A stretch of 64,000 bases of DNA from a virus, in IMG/VR virus record IMGVR_UViG_3300042569_000831, positions 1 to 64,000 of that record. One strand, given 5' to 3'. Positions 1 to 8,624 of the stretch are shown one piece after another. The position numbers were made by a program, and so were the translations under genes. Under the pieces are notes generated by a model. It saw only the letters and a program-made list of their open reading frames with translations, had not been told where the DNA came from and did not search any database. Each line of letters starts with the position of its first letter. The stretch's first letter is position 1.

Positions 1-99
1 GGTTGGATAGTATCTAACGTGCCGGGATCTCAGATATACGAAATAAATCCATCTACAGGTGTGATACAGGGAGGTTCTGCACAATACTGTACGGGGTAA
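1..99 (+). CDS. C-terminal end of a tail/fibre-like protein (partial)
   Basis: Frame 1 is open from the window edge to a TAA at 97-99 and encodes 32 residues ending GGSAQYCTG. The start lies outside the window. The composition (Gly, Ser, Thr, Asn) and the position just before the lysis genes fit the end of a virion tail gene, probably the end of the late operon that fills the right side of the window if the genome is circular. The function cannot be set from so short a piece. Confidence 0.5.
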   Translation, partial: GWIVSNVPGSQIYEINPSTGVIQGGSAQYCTG

Positions 100-128
100 A
101 AATATCCCTTTAAAATGCAAATAAATAT

Positions 129-137
129 TAGTTTTGC
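129..137 (+). promoter_or_regulatory. Bacteroidetes-type -7 box before the lysis genes
   Basis: TAGTTTTGC matches the TAnnTTTG -7 element of Bacteroidetes sigma factors and lies 16 bp before the first lysis ORF. A clear -33 TTG is not seen, so strength is uncertain. Confidence 0.45.
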
Positions 138-152
138 GCATAAATTAACATA

Positions 153-419
153 ATGAATAAATACGGAATTGACATAGCATTATTGGTTAGCGGCTTTGCC
201 GGTGCGATACTATTTCTTAGGAAGATTGGGGAGAAGAGTATTTTTTCCGGATTTATAACTTTAATCTCAGGTTCACTGTGTGCTAATTACTTGACCCCTT
301 TTATTTGCAATTTAGTAAACATTACCGGAGATAGTCGTAACGGGATTGCGTTTATCTTAGGTTACTTAGGGTTTAAGGGAATAGAAAAGCTTTCAAATAC
401 ACTGTTAAAGAAAATATAA
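153..419 (+). CDS. Holin-like membrane protein (LydA/holin superfamily III-like)
   Basis: This 88-residue protein has about three hydrophobic segments (residues ~8-22, 30-55, 65-78). The C-terminal GIAFILGYLGFKGIEKL resembles the end of LydA-type holins, which form membrane lesions that release or activate the endolysin. It is the first gene of a compact lysis cassette, follows a TAnnTTTG promoter element and is directly followed by the next gene. The family assignment rests on motif resemblance and context only. Confidence 0.55.
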   Translation: MNKYGIDIALLVSGFAGAILFLRKIGEKSIFSGFITLISGSLCANYLTPFICNLVNITGDSRNGIAFILGYLGFKGIEKLSNTLLKKI

Positions 420-707
420 ATGATAGTACCTTTATTTAATTCGGTAATTAATATGGCGTTGTTTGTAATAAACGTATATATTTTTTTGTTGTATATTGAC
501 AAGGAAAACCATACAAAGTGGTTCCCTTACCTTAAGACGGCAATGGCATTGATACTGATTGGAACTTTTTGGCAATCATTGGTGAGTTTGGACGAGGCGA
601 TAAATAAAACAAAAGTAGTTACCATAAACGATGCACCTTCCATATTAAGGAATTTAGGATTTTTGCTAAACTCATTCTTTTTCATTCACATATATAAAAC
701 AAAATGA
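420..707 (+). CDS. Small membrane protein of the lysis cassette
   Basis: The 95-residue product has three predicted membrane segments (residues ~8-25, 38-55, 76-92) separated by short charged loops. It starts at the base after the upstream stop codon and overlaps the next gene by 4 bp, so it is probably translationally coupled. I do not recognise the family. A second holin or antiholin is a reasonable guess from context but is not shown by the sequence. Confidence 0.5.
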   Translation: MIVPLFNSVINMALFVINVYIFLLYIDKENHTKWFPYLKTAMALILIGTFWQSLVSLDEAINKTKVVTINDAPSILRNLGFLLNSFFFIHIYKTK

Positions 708-979
708 ATATATTTAAAAAAATATTTAGCTACATAGGAGGATTTTTTTCTTCCGAAAGCGGTAATTCAAGCAAGAGACTAGTAGGTATTACCGGTGCTT
801 TTACTTTTTTTTACACGCTGTATGTAAACTCTAAATCAGAATCTCACATTGCTCCCGCTGAATCATTAGTGTGGGGTACTGTTGTAATGGTTCTAGTTTC
901 GTTAGGCCTTACTACCGTAGAGTCTGTTGCTGAATTAATTAAATCATTTAAAAGCGAAAAAGAATGCCAAGAAAAGTAA
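704..979 (+). CDS. Putative holin, two membrane segments
   Basis: The 91-residue product has a basic amphipathic N-terminus (MNIFKKIFSYIGGFF), a first membrane segment around residues 25-41 and a second around 54-72, then a charged C-terminal tail. This architecture is typical of small class II-like holins. It overlaps the previous gene by 4 bp and the amidase by 16 bp, so the lysis proteins look coupled. Whether this or the first gene is the true holin cannot be decided here. Confidence 0.5.
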   Translation: MNIFKKIFSYIGGFFSSESGNSSKRLVGITGAFTFFYTLYVNSKSESHIAPAESLVWGTVVMVLVSLGLTTVESVAELIKSFKSEKECQEK

Positions 980-1509
980 TTGTAACTGCCGGTCATAGCG
1001 ACATAAAGGGTGGAGATAACGGAGCCTCAGCAAATGGATATGTTGAGGGGTTGTTGGCCATTGAGTTCAGGGATCTTATTATTAAAGAGATGGCTGCCTT
1101 GGGTGTGGTTGCTCACACTGACGATAATAAGAATGCCTTAAAACAAACTTTAGAGTGGCTTAAGGGCAAGTTCAGTAAGGACTCTATATTGGTCGATATT
1201 CATTGGAATGCAGGTGGTGGTACCGGAACTGAGGTTATAGTTCCTGAGGATTCTTCTTCTTTTGAAAGACAATTGTCCCAAAGAATCTTGGATAAAATTT
1301 GCTTGATTGGCGGATTTAAAAAGAGAGGGGTTAAGTCCGAAGCTGAGACCGCAAGAAAGAAATTAGGTTGGATGCGACCTACTGCTGAGACTGTTTTGAT
1401 AGAAGTTTGTTTTATAGACAACAAGGTTGATATGGTTTCTTACGAGGCTAATAAAGTAAGACTAGCTACAGAGGTGGCAAAGGTTTTATTGGACTTTAGT
1501 AATATGTAG
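964..1509 (+). CDS. N-acetylmuramoyl-L-alanine amidase (Amidase_3), endolysin
   Basis: The 181-residue protein matches the Amidase_3 fold. VTAGHSDIKGGDNGA (residues ~7-21) carries the first zinc-binding His, VDIHWNAGGGTGTEV (~78-92) carries the second His of the usual S.H.N motif, and ETVLIEVCFIDN (~143-154) carries the catalytic Glu near the C-terminus. It has no signal peptide, so release to the cell wall would depend on the adjacent holin. It is predicted to cut the amide bond between muramic acid and L-alanine during lysis. Confidence 0.88.
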   Translation: MPRKVIVTAGHSDIKGGDNGASANGYVEGLLAIEFRDLIIKEMAALGVVAHTDDNKNALKQTLEWLKGKFSKDSILVDIHWNAGGGTGTEVIVPEDSSSFERQLSQRILDKICLIGGFKKRGVKSEAETARKKLGWMRPTAETVLIEVCFIDNKVDMVSYEANKVRLATEVAKVLLDFSNM

Positions 1510-1529
1510 TATTATTAGAAATGTTTCGC

Positions 1530-1537
1530 TATTTTTG
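1530..1537 (+). promoter_or_regulatory. Possible -7 box (TATTTTTG)
   Basis: TATTTTTG matches TAnnTTTG and lies 14 bp upstream of the next ATG. The same TATTTTTGTAAAA wording recurs at 8056, which supports a repeated late-promoter or leader element. No good -33 TTG is visible. Confidence 0.4.
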
Positions 1538-1551
1538 TAAAAAATATATTT

Positions 1552-1809
1552 ATGTTAGATTTAAACAAACCAATTAAGGGATTAGACGGGAAGCAGATAG
1601 GTGAGCACACTTTGGGTAAGGCACTATCTGAACAACTTGCATTTGCCAATAAGGGCGATGCTTTGAAATTGTTTAATTGGGCACAGAAGCTTTACAATGG
1701 TGAAGCGTTAGACCTTGACAAGTCGGACGAAAATGTGCTAAAAGATTTTATTACTAATAACGAAAGCTTTACTATCTTAGTGAAGGCTCAGTTGTTGGAA
1801 TTGTTTTAG
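1552..1809 (+). CDS. Small conserved-looking phage protein, function unknown
   Basis: The 85-residue, mostly helical, acidic protein starts MLDLNKPIKGLDGKQIG. The opening 'nKPikgLDGk.ig' style resembles small phage proteins found near tail genes, but I cannot name the family. It has its own candidate promoter upstream and a hairpin terminator just downstream, so it may be a separate transcription unit inside the late region. Confidence 0.45.
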   Translation: MLDLNKPIKGLDGKQIGEHTLGKALSEQLAFANKGDALKLFNWAQKLYNGEALDLDKSDENVLKDFITNNESFTILVKAQLLELF

Positions 1810-1813
1810 AAAC

Positions 1814-1839
1814 AGCGGAGTAAAATCCGCTTATTTTTT
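1814..1839 (+). terminator. Intrinsic terminator hairpin
   Basis: AGCGGA, a 6-nt loop and TCCGCT form a perfect stem followed by TATTTTTTA. It lies between the 85-residue gene and the spanin candidate. Confidence 0.6.
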
Positions 1840-1842
1840 ATT

Positions 1843-2367
1843 ATGAGATATTTATTTATACTATTATTGTTTGCTTGCAATCCGGTAAAAAAGGTTATGA
1901 ACGATCCTGCTAAATACAAGAAAGTTACTGACGCCTTTGTTTTGTCGGGCGGCTGTGCAAATGATACTGTTACAGTAGAAGTTGTTAAGGACACTGTAAT
2001 ATACAGGGATTCTGTTGTTAAGGAATTTTACAATGTTCCGTGCAAGGATTTTGATACTACCTTCGGTGATACTAGAATTTCTGTCAGTTCGGGGGTCCTA
2101 AGGTACGTGCATACTTGTCCAAAGTGCGATGTAAAGATTATAAAACAAACAAACACAATAGTAGACAGAACACTAGAGAAGGTTCTCAGAGCCTCTATAG
2201 TTACTAAGGATTCTATTATAAGTTCCTATATTAAAGTTATTGCCGAAAGGGATGCTACTATTTCTGAGCTAAAAAAGAAGAACAGGTGGATGACTATTAA
2301 GATGGGTGCCGCTTTTGCTTTGTTTATTGTGATATTGTTTAGAAAGTTTTTAATACGCCTGATATGA
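1843..2367 (+). CDS. Candidate unimolecular spanin (u-spanin)
   Basis: The 174-residue protein has a lipoprotein signal at the N-terminus (MRYLFILLLFAC, lipobox LFAC with Cys12) and a single membrane segment at the C-terminus (residues ~152-170). Between them lies a periplasmic region with a predicted coiled coil (~105-148). An outer-membrane lipid anchor plus an inner-membrane C-terminal segment in one chain is the defining layout of u-spanins such as phage T1 gp11, which fuse the two membranes in the last step of lysis. Location two genes after the endolysin supports this. It is inferred from topology, not from sequence similarity. Confidence 0.6.
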   Translation: MRYLFILLLFACNPVKKVMNDPAKYKKVTDAFVLSGGCANDTVTVEVVKDTVIYRDSVVKEFYNVPCKDFDTTFGDTRISVSSGVLRYVHTCPKCDVKIIKQTNTIVDRTLEKVLRASIVTKDSIISSYIKVIAERDATISELKKKNRWMTIKMGAAFALFIVILFRKFLIRLI

Positions 2368-3092
2368 ATATAAAGGAAGTTCACGATGTTATATTGTTCT
2401 ATCTAAAGAAAGATCAGCAGGGGTTTGTTACTCACGCTGAGATAGATGAAGTATTAGATAGAAGTCAGATGGCGTTGTTTAATAAGTATCACTCTAACCC
2501 GGTTGTTTACACTGTACCGGGAAAGAAGGAAGGGTTTGGGTATGGAGATTCATTGAGGATGGACGAGGCTTTGGCTCCGTTTAAATCCAAGTACACTTTC
2601 TTGAACGTGGATACTCCTTCGGGAATTATAACACTTCCATCTAACCACATGCATATAATCTCATTGTACACTACTACCTACGTGCAATCATTGGCAAGAA
2701 ATGTTTACAATGCTATACAGGTATTAAACGAGGAGGAGTTGATTGATAGGCTTAACAGTCAGGTTATTCCTGTTAGTATTGACGACCCTGTGGCGATATT
2801 AAATTCTAACAAGAAGATTCAGATGTTCCCGGAGCAGCCTGCGAGTGGAGCGGTTTTCTATTTTAGAAGACCGGCAGTGCCGAGGTTTGGGTACACTGTA
2901 AGCGGTAGAACTATTACTTATGTTTCTACTCAGTACGATGCGACTACTAATCCTAATGGGTCGCAGGAGTTAGAGTGGAATGAATTAGACAAGAACAATG
3001 TAATTATTGAGGCATTATCTTATTATGGAATTAATTTAATGTCTTCTGATATTGTGCAATTTGCTGAGAATAAAATAAATCAAGGACAATAA
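2364..3092 (+). CDS. Virion structural protein, probable connector/tail component
   Basis: The 242-residue protein overlaps the spanin candidate by 4 bp and abuts the next structural gene. It has a helical N-terminus and a beta-rich remainder, with no signal or membrane segment. The three consecutive proteins starting at 2364, 3092 and 3706, followed by a ~1200-residue protein, recall the ring/tail-tube then tail-hub order of podoviruses. I assign a structural role from position only. Confidence 0.5.
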   Translation: MNIKEVHDVILFYLKKDQQGFVTHAEIDEVLDRSQMALFNKYHSNPVVYTVPGKKEGFGYGDSLRMDEALAPFKSKYTFLNVDTPSGIITLPSNHMHIISLYTTTYVQSLARNVYNAIQVLNEEELIDRLNSQVIPVSIDDPVAILNSNKKIQMFPEQPASGAVFYFRRPAVPRFGYTVSGRTITYVSTQYDATTNPNGSQELEWNELDKNNVIIEALSYYGINLMSSDIVQFAENKINQGQ

Positions 3093-3706
3093 TGACGACC
3101 CGCTACAAAATTTATGAACAAATTCAGAGGCTTTTGTCAGGCAATCCTATTATTAGTGGGCGTGTTCAAAAGAATGATATAAAGTTATTGATTGGGCAGG
3201 TGTCTAATAAGCTATTAAAGGCTGAGCACTTTTCTATTAATATGCCTGAGGGAGATAGTATTCCCCCGAACTGCATGATTTATACCTACGAGTCGGTTCC
3301 TGTAGTTTCTTATGGTACCGGCAAGAGTAAGTGTACGCTTCCTTCAATGCCGATTAACCTACCTAAGAATGTTGGCGTATTCCATATCTCTAAGACTAAC
3401 GCATTGGACGAGCCTTTTGTTCCGATACCATCAGGGCTTTACGGTATCATAAAGCCGCAAAGTTTATTGGGACAATTAAGTGGATTGATAGGTTACGAGG
3501 TTTACGGGAGCACAGTTATATTTACTCAGGACCTTCCTGCAAATGGTGCTAATGCTGTATTTATGAGATTGGTTGGTGTTGATATTGAATCTGTTGATGA
3601 CTACACTATCCTTCCGATAACAGCAGACATGGAAGCGGATATTGTTACTACTGTATATCAAATATTAGTTGGATTGCCTGTGGCAGATAAACAAACGAAC
3701 GATTAA
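3092..3706 (+). CDS. Virion structural protein, function unknown
   Basis: The 204-residue protein shares 1-bp start/stop overlaps (TAATG) with both neighbours, which indicates tight translational coupling inside the tail operon. It has a helical N-terminal third and a beta-rich middle. No named family is recognised. A head-to-tail or tail ring role is inferred from context. Confidence 0.5.
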   Translation: MTTRYKIYEQIQRLLSGNPIISGRVQKNDIKLLIGQVSNKLLKAEHFSINMPEGDSIPPNCMIYTYESVPVVSYGTGKSKCTLPSMPINLPKNVGVFHISKTNALDEPFVPIPSGLYGIIKPQSLLGQLSGLIGYEVYGSTVIFTQDLPANGANAVFMRLVGVDIESVDDYTILPITADMEADIVTTVYQILVGLPVADKQTND

Positions 3707-4467
3707 TGAAAACATACACAATAGATAATATAGTTAGGCAAACCCTGACAGATCGGGGGTACACAATGCATTGGTATTTACAATTCCTTAATTACGCTAT
3801 TAATGCACTAAGGGAGTTGAATTTTGATACATTGCAGAATGTGAAGAGTGTTAGGATGCCGGTAGATTCTATAGGTGCCTTAAAGCTTCCTTGTGACTAC
3901 GTGGACTTTATTCGCATAGGTAACGAGCTTGGGGAATTTATTGACCCATACGTTCAGCGAGAAGCATTTAATAACATGTACAGATTTGACGAGAACGGAA
4001 ATAAAACAAAGTACGATAATATAGATGCAGCTTCCGGGTACTTTCCGGCTAACTACGATGGATTATTTTACTCTAACTATGCCAATGATAAGGGCGAGTT
4101 GACCGGTAGGATATTTAATGGCCAACCTTCGCTAAGACATTCATTTAAAGTAATCAAAGAAAGAAACGAAATACAGTTGGATATTACCTTTGCTAAAAGC
4201 ACGATAGCTTTGGATTATATAACTGACGGGACTAGTGTTGATGCTTCTAATGCAGTTCATCCTTACGCCATTAATACGATTAAGGCTTTCATAGTATGGC
4301 AAATGAAAGAGCATAATAGGTATTATAATTTATCGGAAAGAGAAACTAGCAAGAACATTTACTACAACGAATTAAGAATACTCAGAGGTAGATTAAATTC
4401 TATGGATGATGTTGATATTAGAAGAAGCCTTGCAGTGGCTTATGGTCCTACAATTAAAATGGCATAA
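3706..4467 (+). CDS. Probable tail tubular/stabilisation-type protein
   Basis: The 253-residue protein begins with a short helical segment (RQTLTDRGYTMHWYLQFLNYAINALRE, shown here as residues ~9-35), then a region with LPCDYVDFIRIG (~64-75). This 'helical N-terminus, then LP.D...RIG' style is common to podoviral tail adaptor or tubular proteins. It overlaps both neighbours by one base. The call is by resemblance and gene order. Confidence 0.5.
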   Translation: MKTYTIDNIVRQTLTDRGYTMHWYLQFLNYAINALRELNFDTLQNVKSVRMPVDSIGALKLPCDYVDFIRIGNELGEFIDPYVQREAFNNMYRFDENGNKTKYDNIDAASGYFPANYDGLFYSNYANDKGELTGRIFNGQPSLRHSFKVIKERNEIQLDITFAKSTIALDYITDGTSVDASNAVHPYAINTIKAFIVWQMKEHNRYYNLSERETSKNIYYNELRILRGRLNSMDDVDIRRSLAVAYGPTIKMA

Positions 4468-7400
4468 TGGCAATAACAAAAAAAATATTATTAGGTGGTA
4501 TTAACTCTGACGATGTAGAGCATATTATAGATACGAAAGATTATCTTAATGCGCTTAATATGAGATTTATTACCAACGAGAACGGCAAGGCCGGTAAGAT
4601 GTCTGCTGTAGAAGGTACCGTTATGAAGAATGCTTTGTTCAACGGGGCTACTACTATTCCATTTGTACTACCTGCCGGGACCAATACTACCATTGGTGTT
4701 GTTGAGGATTTCAGAAGAAACAGAGTAATATTTTTCAATAAGAACTCTAATAATAACAACGGCATATACTGCTACGATTATTTAGCAAATGTTGTTTATA
4801 AGGTTGTTGACTACTCTCAGGTTGTTGGAGGCTTGGAGTTCGGGAGTGATATACATTCGTGTGCAATTATGGGCGATGTGGTGTATTGGACTGATGGTGA
4901 TACGCCTCAGAAAAAAATAAACATAGAAGCAGGTATTAAGGGTAATCATCCTTCTTACGTTTCCGATTATGCTGCATATACTTTCCCTATGGCGGCTAGT
5001 GTATTGGGTTTAGTTAGGAACCAACCTGCATACCCTTTATTGGCATCTAAGTCGAATGACGCTGCGTACTTAAATAATTTTATTAAAAACGAAGCATTTC
5101 AGTTTTGCTACAGATTTGTTTACAGGGATTTTGAAGTAAGTACGTTTTCTCCTTTATCTATTTTGCTCAACTACAATCTAAGTGAAAGCAATCTAAATAG
5201 AATAGAAATAAATATACCTACTGCTCAAAAAATACAACAAGACGTAATACGAATAGAGATAGCGGTTAAATACGTTTACGGTAATAAATACAGTATTGTA
5301 AAGGTTTGGGATTATTTAAAGGATGCAACTGCTATAGCTAATCATAATTCAGGAACCGCTACTGCGTTAAGGTATTATTTTTATAACGACACTATCGGGG
5401 TATCTGTAGATGATGCAACTGCTACCAAGCCATTTGACTCTATACCGTTATTATCTGAGACTTTGGAAATAGCTAAGGATAGATTATTCTTAGGAAATAA
5501 TACTGATGGATACGCTTCTCCTTCTACTACTTCCCTTTCCAATAGCTTGAACACAACGTCAGGAACTACTCCTACGGGGCAGTGGTATCAGATTCAGTAT
5601 TACAAAATATCTGACCCTACTGCTTACTATGCTTACGTTTTAAAAATAACTAATATTCTTGCGGAAGGATATTATATACCCTCTATAGGAGGTCCATTTG
5701 AAAATACTCCGCTACCTACTAGTGTGGACTTTAATACTTATATTAGAATTGCTACTGATGAAGATAGCCTTAGGAATTATGTAGATGGTGGTCTTGGTGG
5801 TATTAAAGCTACTGCGGTAATATCTGTAACACCTTACACTGCTACGATTACAAATGCCCCGTCATCATCGGGATTGGTAGGCAAGACAGTATTTAAGAGC
5901 GATTCTTATTATAAATTAGGCGTAGTTTTCTACGATGAAGCGGGAAGAAAATGCGGCGTTGTGACTAACGATACTGCTAGTACTAAGGCTGTAATACCTG
6001 ATAGAAATTATGCTTCTATTACTTATACAGAGAGTGTAAATTGGACATTATCTAACGCATCCTCTGCTATAGAAATTCCTGATTGGGCTAGGTATTACGG
6101 AATAGTAATGACTAAGTGTTTGAGAACTAATTTCTTTATGCAGGCACGGGCTGATTATGTTGGGTATATTTCTAAGGATTCTACTACCGGAGAGTTTCAA
6201 GCGCCGGTAACTTCTTATAGTGCTACTGCTTATGGGATAGTAGTACAGGCTAAGAGTCTTAATAGTTTTGGGATAGGGTATGCTTACCAAGCAGGAGATA
6301 TTTTAAAATTGTATAAGTCGGGCGTTACTACCGCTCCATTATCACTTGCTGTTAAAGGAACTTACTCCGACTATGTTATTGTAGAACTTAAGGATATAGG
6401 ATTAACGGGATCTACAAATTACTTCTACGAGTTATATACCCCGTACACTTTAAGTTTTAACGAGTATTATTACGAAACCGGGAATACTTATTTGGTGAAT
6501 AATCCGGGAACTCCTAGTAGGTCTTATAGTTCGTTAACCGGAACTATAACCGGTGACGTGACTATTCTTCAAAGAAACACTTCTTATTTAGTTGAGGCGA
6601 TGTCTCCTAATGATACTTATTGGAAGAATTGGATAACTAATGCGGGAAGAGTTAACATTGTAAACGCAGGGAAACAGACTAAAAAAAGAACGTCTGTCTA
6701 TTTTAGTGATGTTAGGATACTTGGTACAGAGTCAAACGGACTAAGTTCTTTTGACGCCCTGAATCAATACGAATTACCTTACGAATTATCGGCCGTTAGA
6801 AAGCTTCAATTAGTAAACAAAGTAGAAACGGAAGGTACTTTAATGTTGGCTATAGGAGAGAACGAAACCGCTGTTATGTACTTGGGCGAGACTCAGGTGT
6901 TTGACAATACCGGGTCTTCATTCTTAGCTAAGAGTTCGGGGGTGATAGGTAATGTAAATGTTCTTAGGGGAAGTTACGGAACTATAAATCCTGAGAGTGT
7001 TTGCAGGTTTGCCGGAAGTGTTTATTGGTTTGATGCTAATAAGGGCTGCATGGTAGCCTTTAACGAAAGCGGGTTGAATAATATTTCTGACATGAAAATG
7101 TTTAACCATTGGAAGAAGGTGGGCCAAGATATTTTAGCTAACGGTAAAAAGATATACGGAGGAATAGATCCTTACAACGGTGAAGTGCTAATGTATGCGC
7201 CTTACAAATCAGTTATACCTGTAGGGATTATATTGAGCGATACTATTGTTAGTAGTACTAATCATTCGTACTCGGCCGGAAGCGGGTCAATAACACTGAC
7301 ATTAACTTCTGATTGCACTTATACTATATCTTCTACCAACAACGTTACCGTAACTTATGCCGGGGAAACTATTACAAATGCCGGCAGTTCGGGGGTGTTC

Positions 7401-8027
7401 GTGGCAAGAACAGGAATAAACAACATATCTGTAACTGCTGCTGCTTCCGGGACTATAACATTGAATTTAATACAAGAATCTATATACGATACGTATAACG
7501 CATTAGACGCAACATGGGGTTATTCTATTGCTAATAACAGATGGGAAACTAAATACAGCTTTAAGCCTGATTGGATGAACATGGTTGGCAATAGGTTGAT
7601 TAGTTTTTATAATGGCATTCCGTACATACACAACGGACCGATAAATAACTTCTACGGCAGGGTGTACGACAGTGCTGTAGCTGTGGTTCATAGCGAAGGA
7701 GGTAATTCTATTAAGGTTTACAAGTACCTATCAGTAGAGGGCGATACTCCCGACTACGTTCATATTAGGACCGAGATACCTTACGTACAAAGCACTGACA
7801 TATTAAAAGATGAATTTGTTATAAGGGAAGGCGTTAATTACGCTGCAATTAAAAGGGACAGATTATCACCAAACGTTACCGGTACTTATGATAGCAAGAT
7901 GTTTACCGGTGATCAAATGAGAGGTGAGGTGGCTAAGATTATGATTGTGTACAAGGCGCCTACAACCAAGAAGTCAATTAAGTTTATAGATATAGACTTC
8001 GATTTATCAATAGGACAAACAGTGTAA
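4467..8027 (+). CDS. Large tail protein (tail hub/tubular protein B-like)
   Basis: The 1186-residue protein is rich in Thr, Ser, Asn, Tyr and Gly and predicted to be almost wholly beta. It begins KKILLGGINSDDVEHIID, and its C-terminal third includes RLQ-type beta-propeller-like segments such as EGTLMLAIGENETAVMYLG. Size, composition and position after the connector-like genes fit the large tail hub or nozzle protein of podoviruses. It carries two GHTCGGGGG motif copies (6934, 7387). No enzymatic motif was seen. Confidence 0.55.
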   Translation: MAITKKILLGGINSDDVEHIIDTKDYLNALNMRFITNENGKAGKMSAVEGTVMKNALFNGATTIPFVLPAGTNTTIGVVEDFRRNRVIFFNKNSNNNNGIYCYDYLANVVYKVVDYSQVVGGLEFGSDIHSCAIMGDVVYWTDGDTPQKKINIEAGIKGNHPSYVSDYAAYTFPMAASVLGLVRNQPAYPLLASKSNDAAYLNNFIKNEAFQFCYRFVYRDFEVSTFSPLSILLNYNLSESNLNRIEINIPTAQKIQQDVIRIEIAVKYVYGNKYSIVKVWDYLKDATAIANHNSGTATALRYYFYNDTIGVSVDDATATKPFDSIPLLSETLEIAKDRLFLGNNTDGYASPSTTSLSNSLNTTSGTTPTGQWYQIQYYKISDPTAYYAYVLKITNILAEGYYIPSIGGPFENTPLPTSVDFNTYIRIATDEDSLRNYVDGGLGGIKATAVISVTPYTATITNAPSSSGLVGKTVFKSDSYYKLGVVFYDEAGRKCGVVTNDTASTKAVIPDRNYASITYTESVNWTLSNASSAIEIPDWARYYGIVMTKCLRTNFFMQARADYVGYISKDSTTGEFQAPVTSYSATAYGIVVQAKSLNSFGIGYAYQAGDILKLYKSGVTTAPLSLAVKGTYSDYVIVELKDIGLTGSTNYFYELYTPYTLSFNEYYYETGNTYLVNNPGTPSRSYSSLTGTITGDVTILQRNTSYLVEAMSPNDTYWKNWITNAGRVNIVNAGKQTKKRTSVYFSDVRILGTESNGLSSFDALNQYELPYELSAVRKLQLVNKVETEGTLMLAIGENETAVMYLGETQVFDNTGSSFLAKSSGVIGNVNVLRGSYGTINPESVCRFAGSVYWFDANKGCMVAFNESGLNNISDMKMFNHWKKVGQDILANGKKIYGGIDPYNGEVLMYAPYKSVIPVGIILSDTIVSSTNHSYSAGSGSITLTLTSDCTYTISSTNNVTVTYAGETITNAGSSGVFVARTGINNISVTAAASGTITLNLIQESIYDTYNALDATWGYSIANNRWETKYSFKPDWMNMVGNRLISFYNGIPYIHNGPINNFYGRVYDSAVAVVHSEGGNSIKVYKYLSVEGDTPDYVHIRTEIPYVQSTDILKDEFVIREGVNYAAIKRDRLSPNVTGTYDSKMFTGDQMRGEVAKIMIVYKAPTTKKSIKFIDIDFDLSIGQTV

Positions 8028-8055
8028 AATTCACTGTTAAAGTATATTATTTTGT

Positions 8056-8063
8056 TATTTTTG
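8056..8063 (+). promoter_or_regulatory. Possible -7 box (TATTTTTG) before ejection-protein genes
   Basis: TATTTTTG followed by TAAAA lies 14 bp before the ATG at 8078, the same arrangement as at 1530. The preceding 8019-8039 holds a weak inverted repeat (AACAGTG/CACTGTT). Confidence 0.4.
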
Positions 8064-8077
8064 TAAAAATTATTATT

Positions 8078-8614
8078 ATGCCATTACCACTTATATTTGC
8101 AGCGGCAGGAGCGGCAAGTAGTTTATTTGGAGCAGCAAAGGGTATTCAAGCCGGGAATCAAATGAAGAGACTTGCCGAGCAAGTTCCTACTAGAGAAAGG
8201 TCTCAATACGTGGGCCAACAATTAGGTACCGCTCAGATGGAGGTTAACGCCAATCCTTTTTTATCTGCTCAAAATAGAGCTACTCTTGGAAGACAAGCTA
8301 ATATGATGGCAGGTGCTCAAAAGAATGTTACCGACCCGTCACAATTACTAGCCTTAACTTCTGCGTATGGTGCTCAGGCTTCTGAGGATGCATTTAGAAA
8401 CGATCAGGCCAATCAGCAAATGAGGATGCAAAAGCTTCAAGATTTATACAACGCTCAGAGATTAGGTTATACAGAAGACCAAGCAATGTACAACGATAAG
8501 ATGACTGCCTTTAATTCTAGGGCTAACTTAATGTCTGCCGGAAATCAATCTATTACAGGAGGACTTCAAAACTTAGGTAAGACATTGGTTTCTGCCGGTG
8601 GATTAAAATTTTAA
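8078..8614 (+). CDS. Putative internal virion/ejection protein
   Basis: The 178-residue protein starts with a hydrophobic, Ala/Gly-rich segment (LIFAAAGAASSLFGAAKGIQAG, residues ~5-26) followed by Gln- and Ala-rich helices. This layout is typical of small podoviral DNA-ejection proteins (T7 gp14 or P22 gp7 type), whose N-terminal helix inserts in the host membrane. It is the first of three genes ending in a giant protein, as in ejection-protein operons. Confidence 0.55.
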   Translation: MPLPLIFAAAGAASSLFGAAKGIQAGNQMKRLAEQVPTRERSQYVGQQLGTAQMEVNANPFLSAQNRATLGRQANMMAGAQKNVTDPSQLLALTSAYGAQASEDAFRNDQANQQMRMQKLQDLYNAQRLGYTEDQAMYNDKMTAFNSRANLMSAGNQSITGGLQNLGKTLVSAGGLKF

Positions 8615-8624
8615 AAAATAAACT

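Noticed and set aside
6048-7691. Several antisense ORFs of 60-80 residues in the large tail gene
   Set aside because: They are shadows of a long coding frame, with low-complexity products and no leaders.
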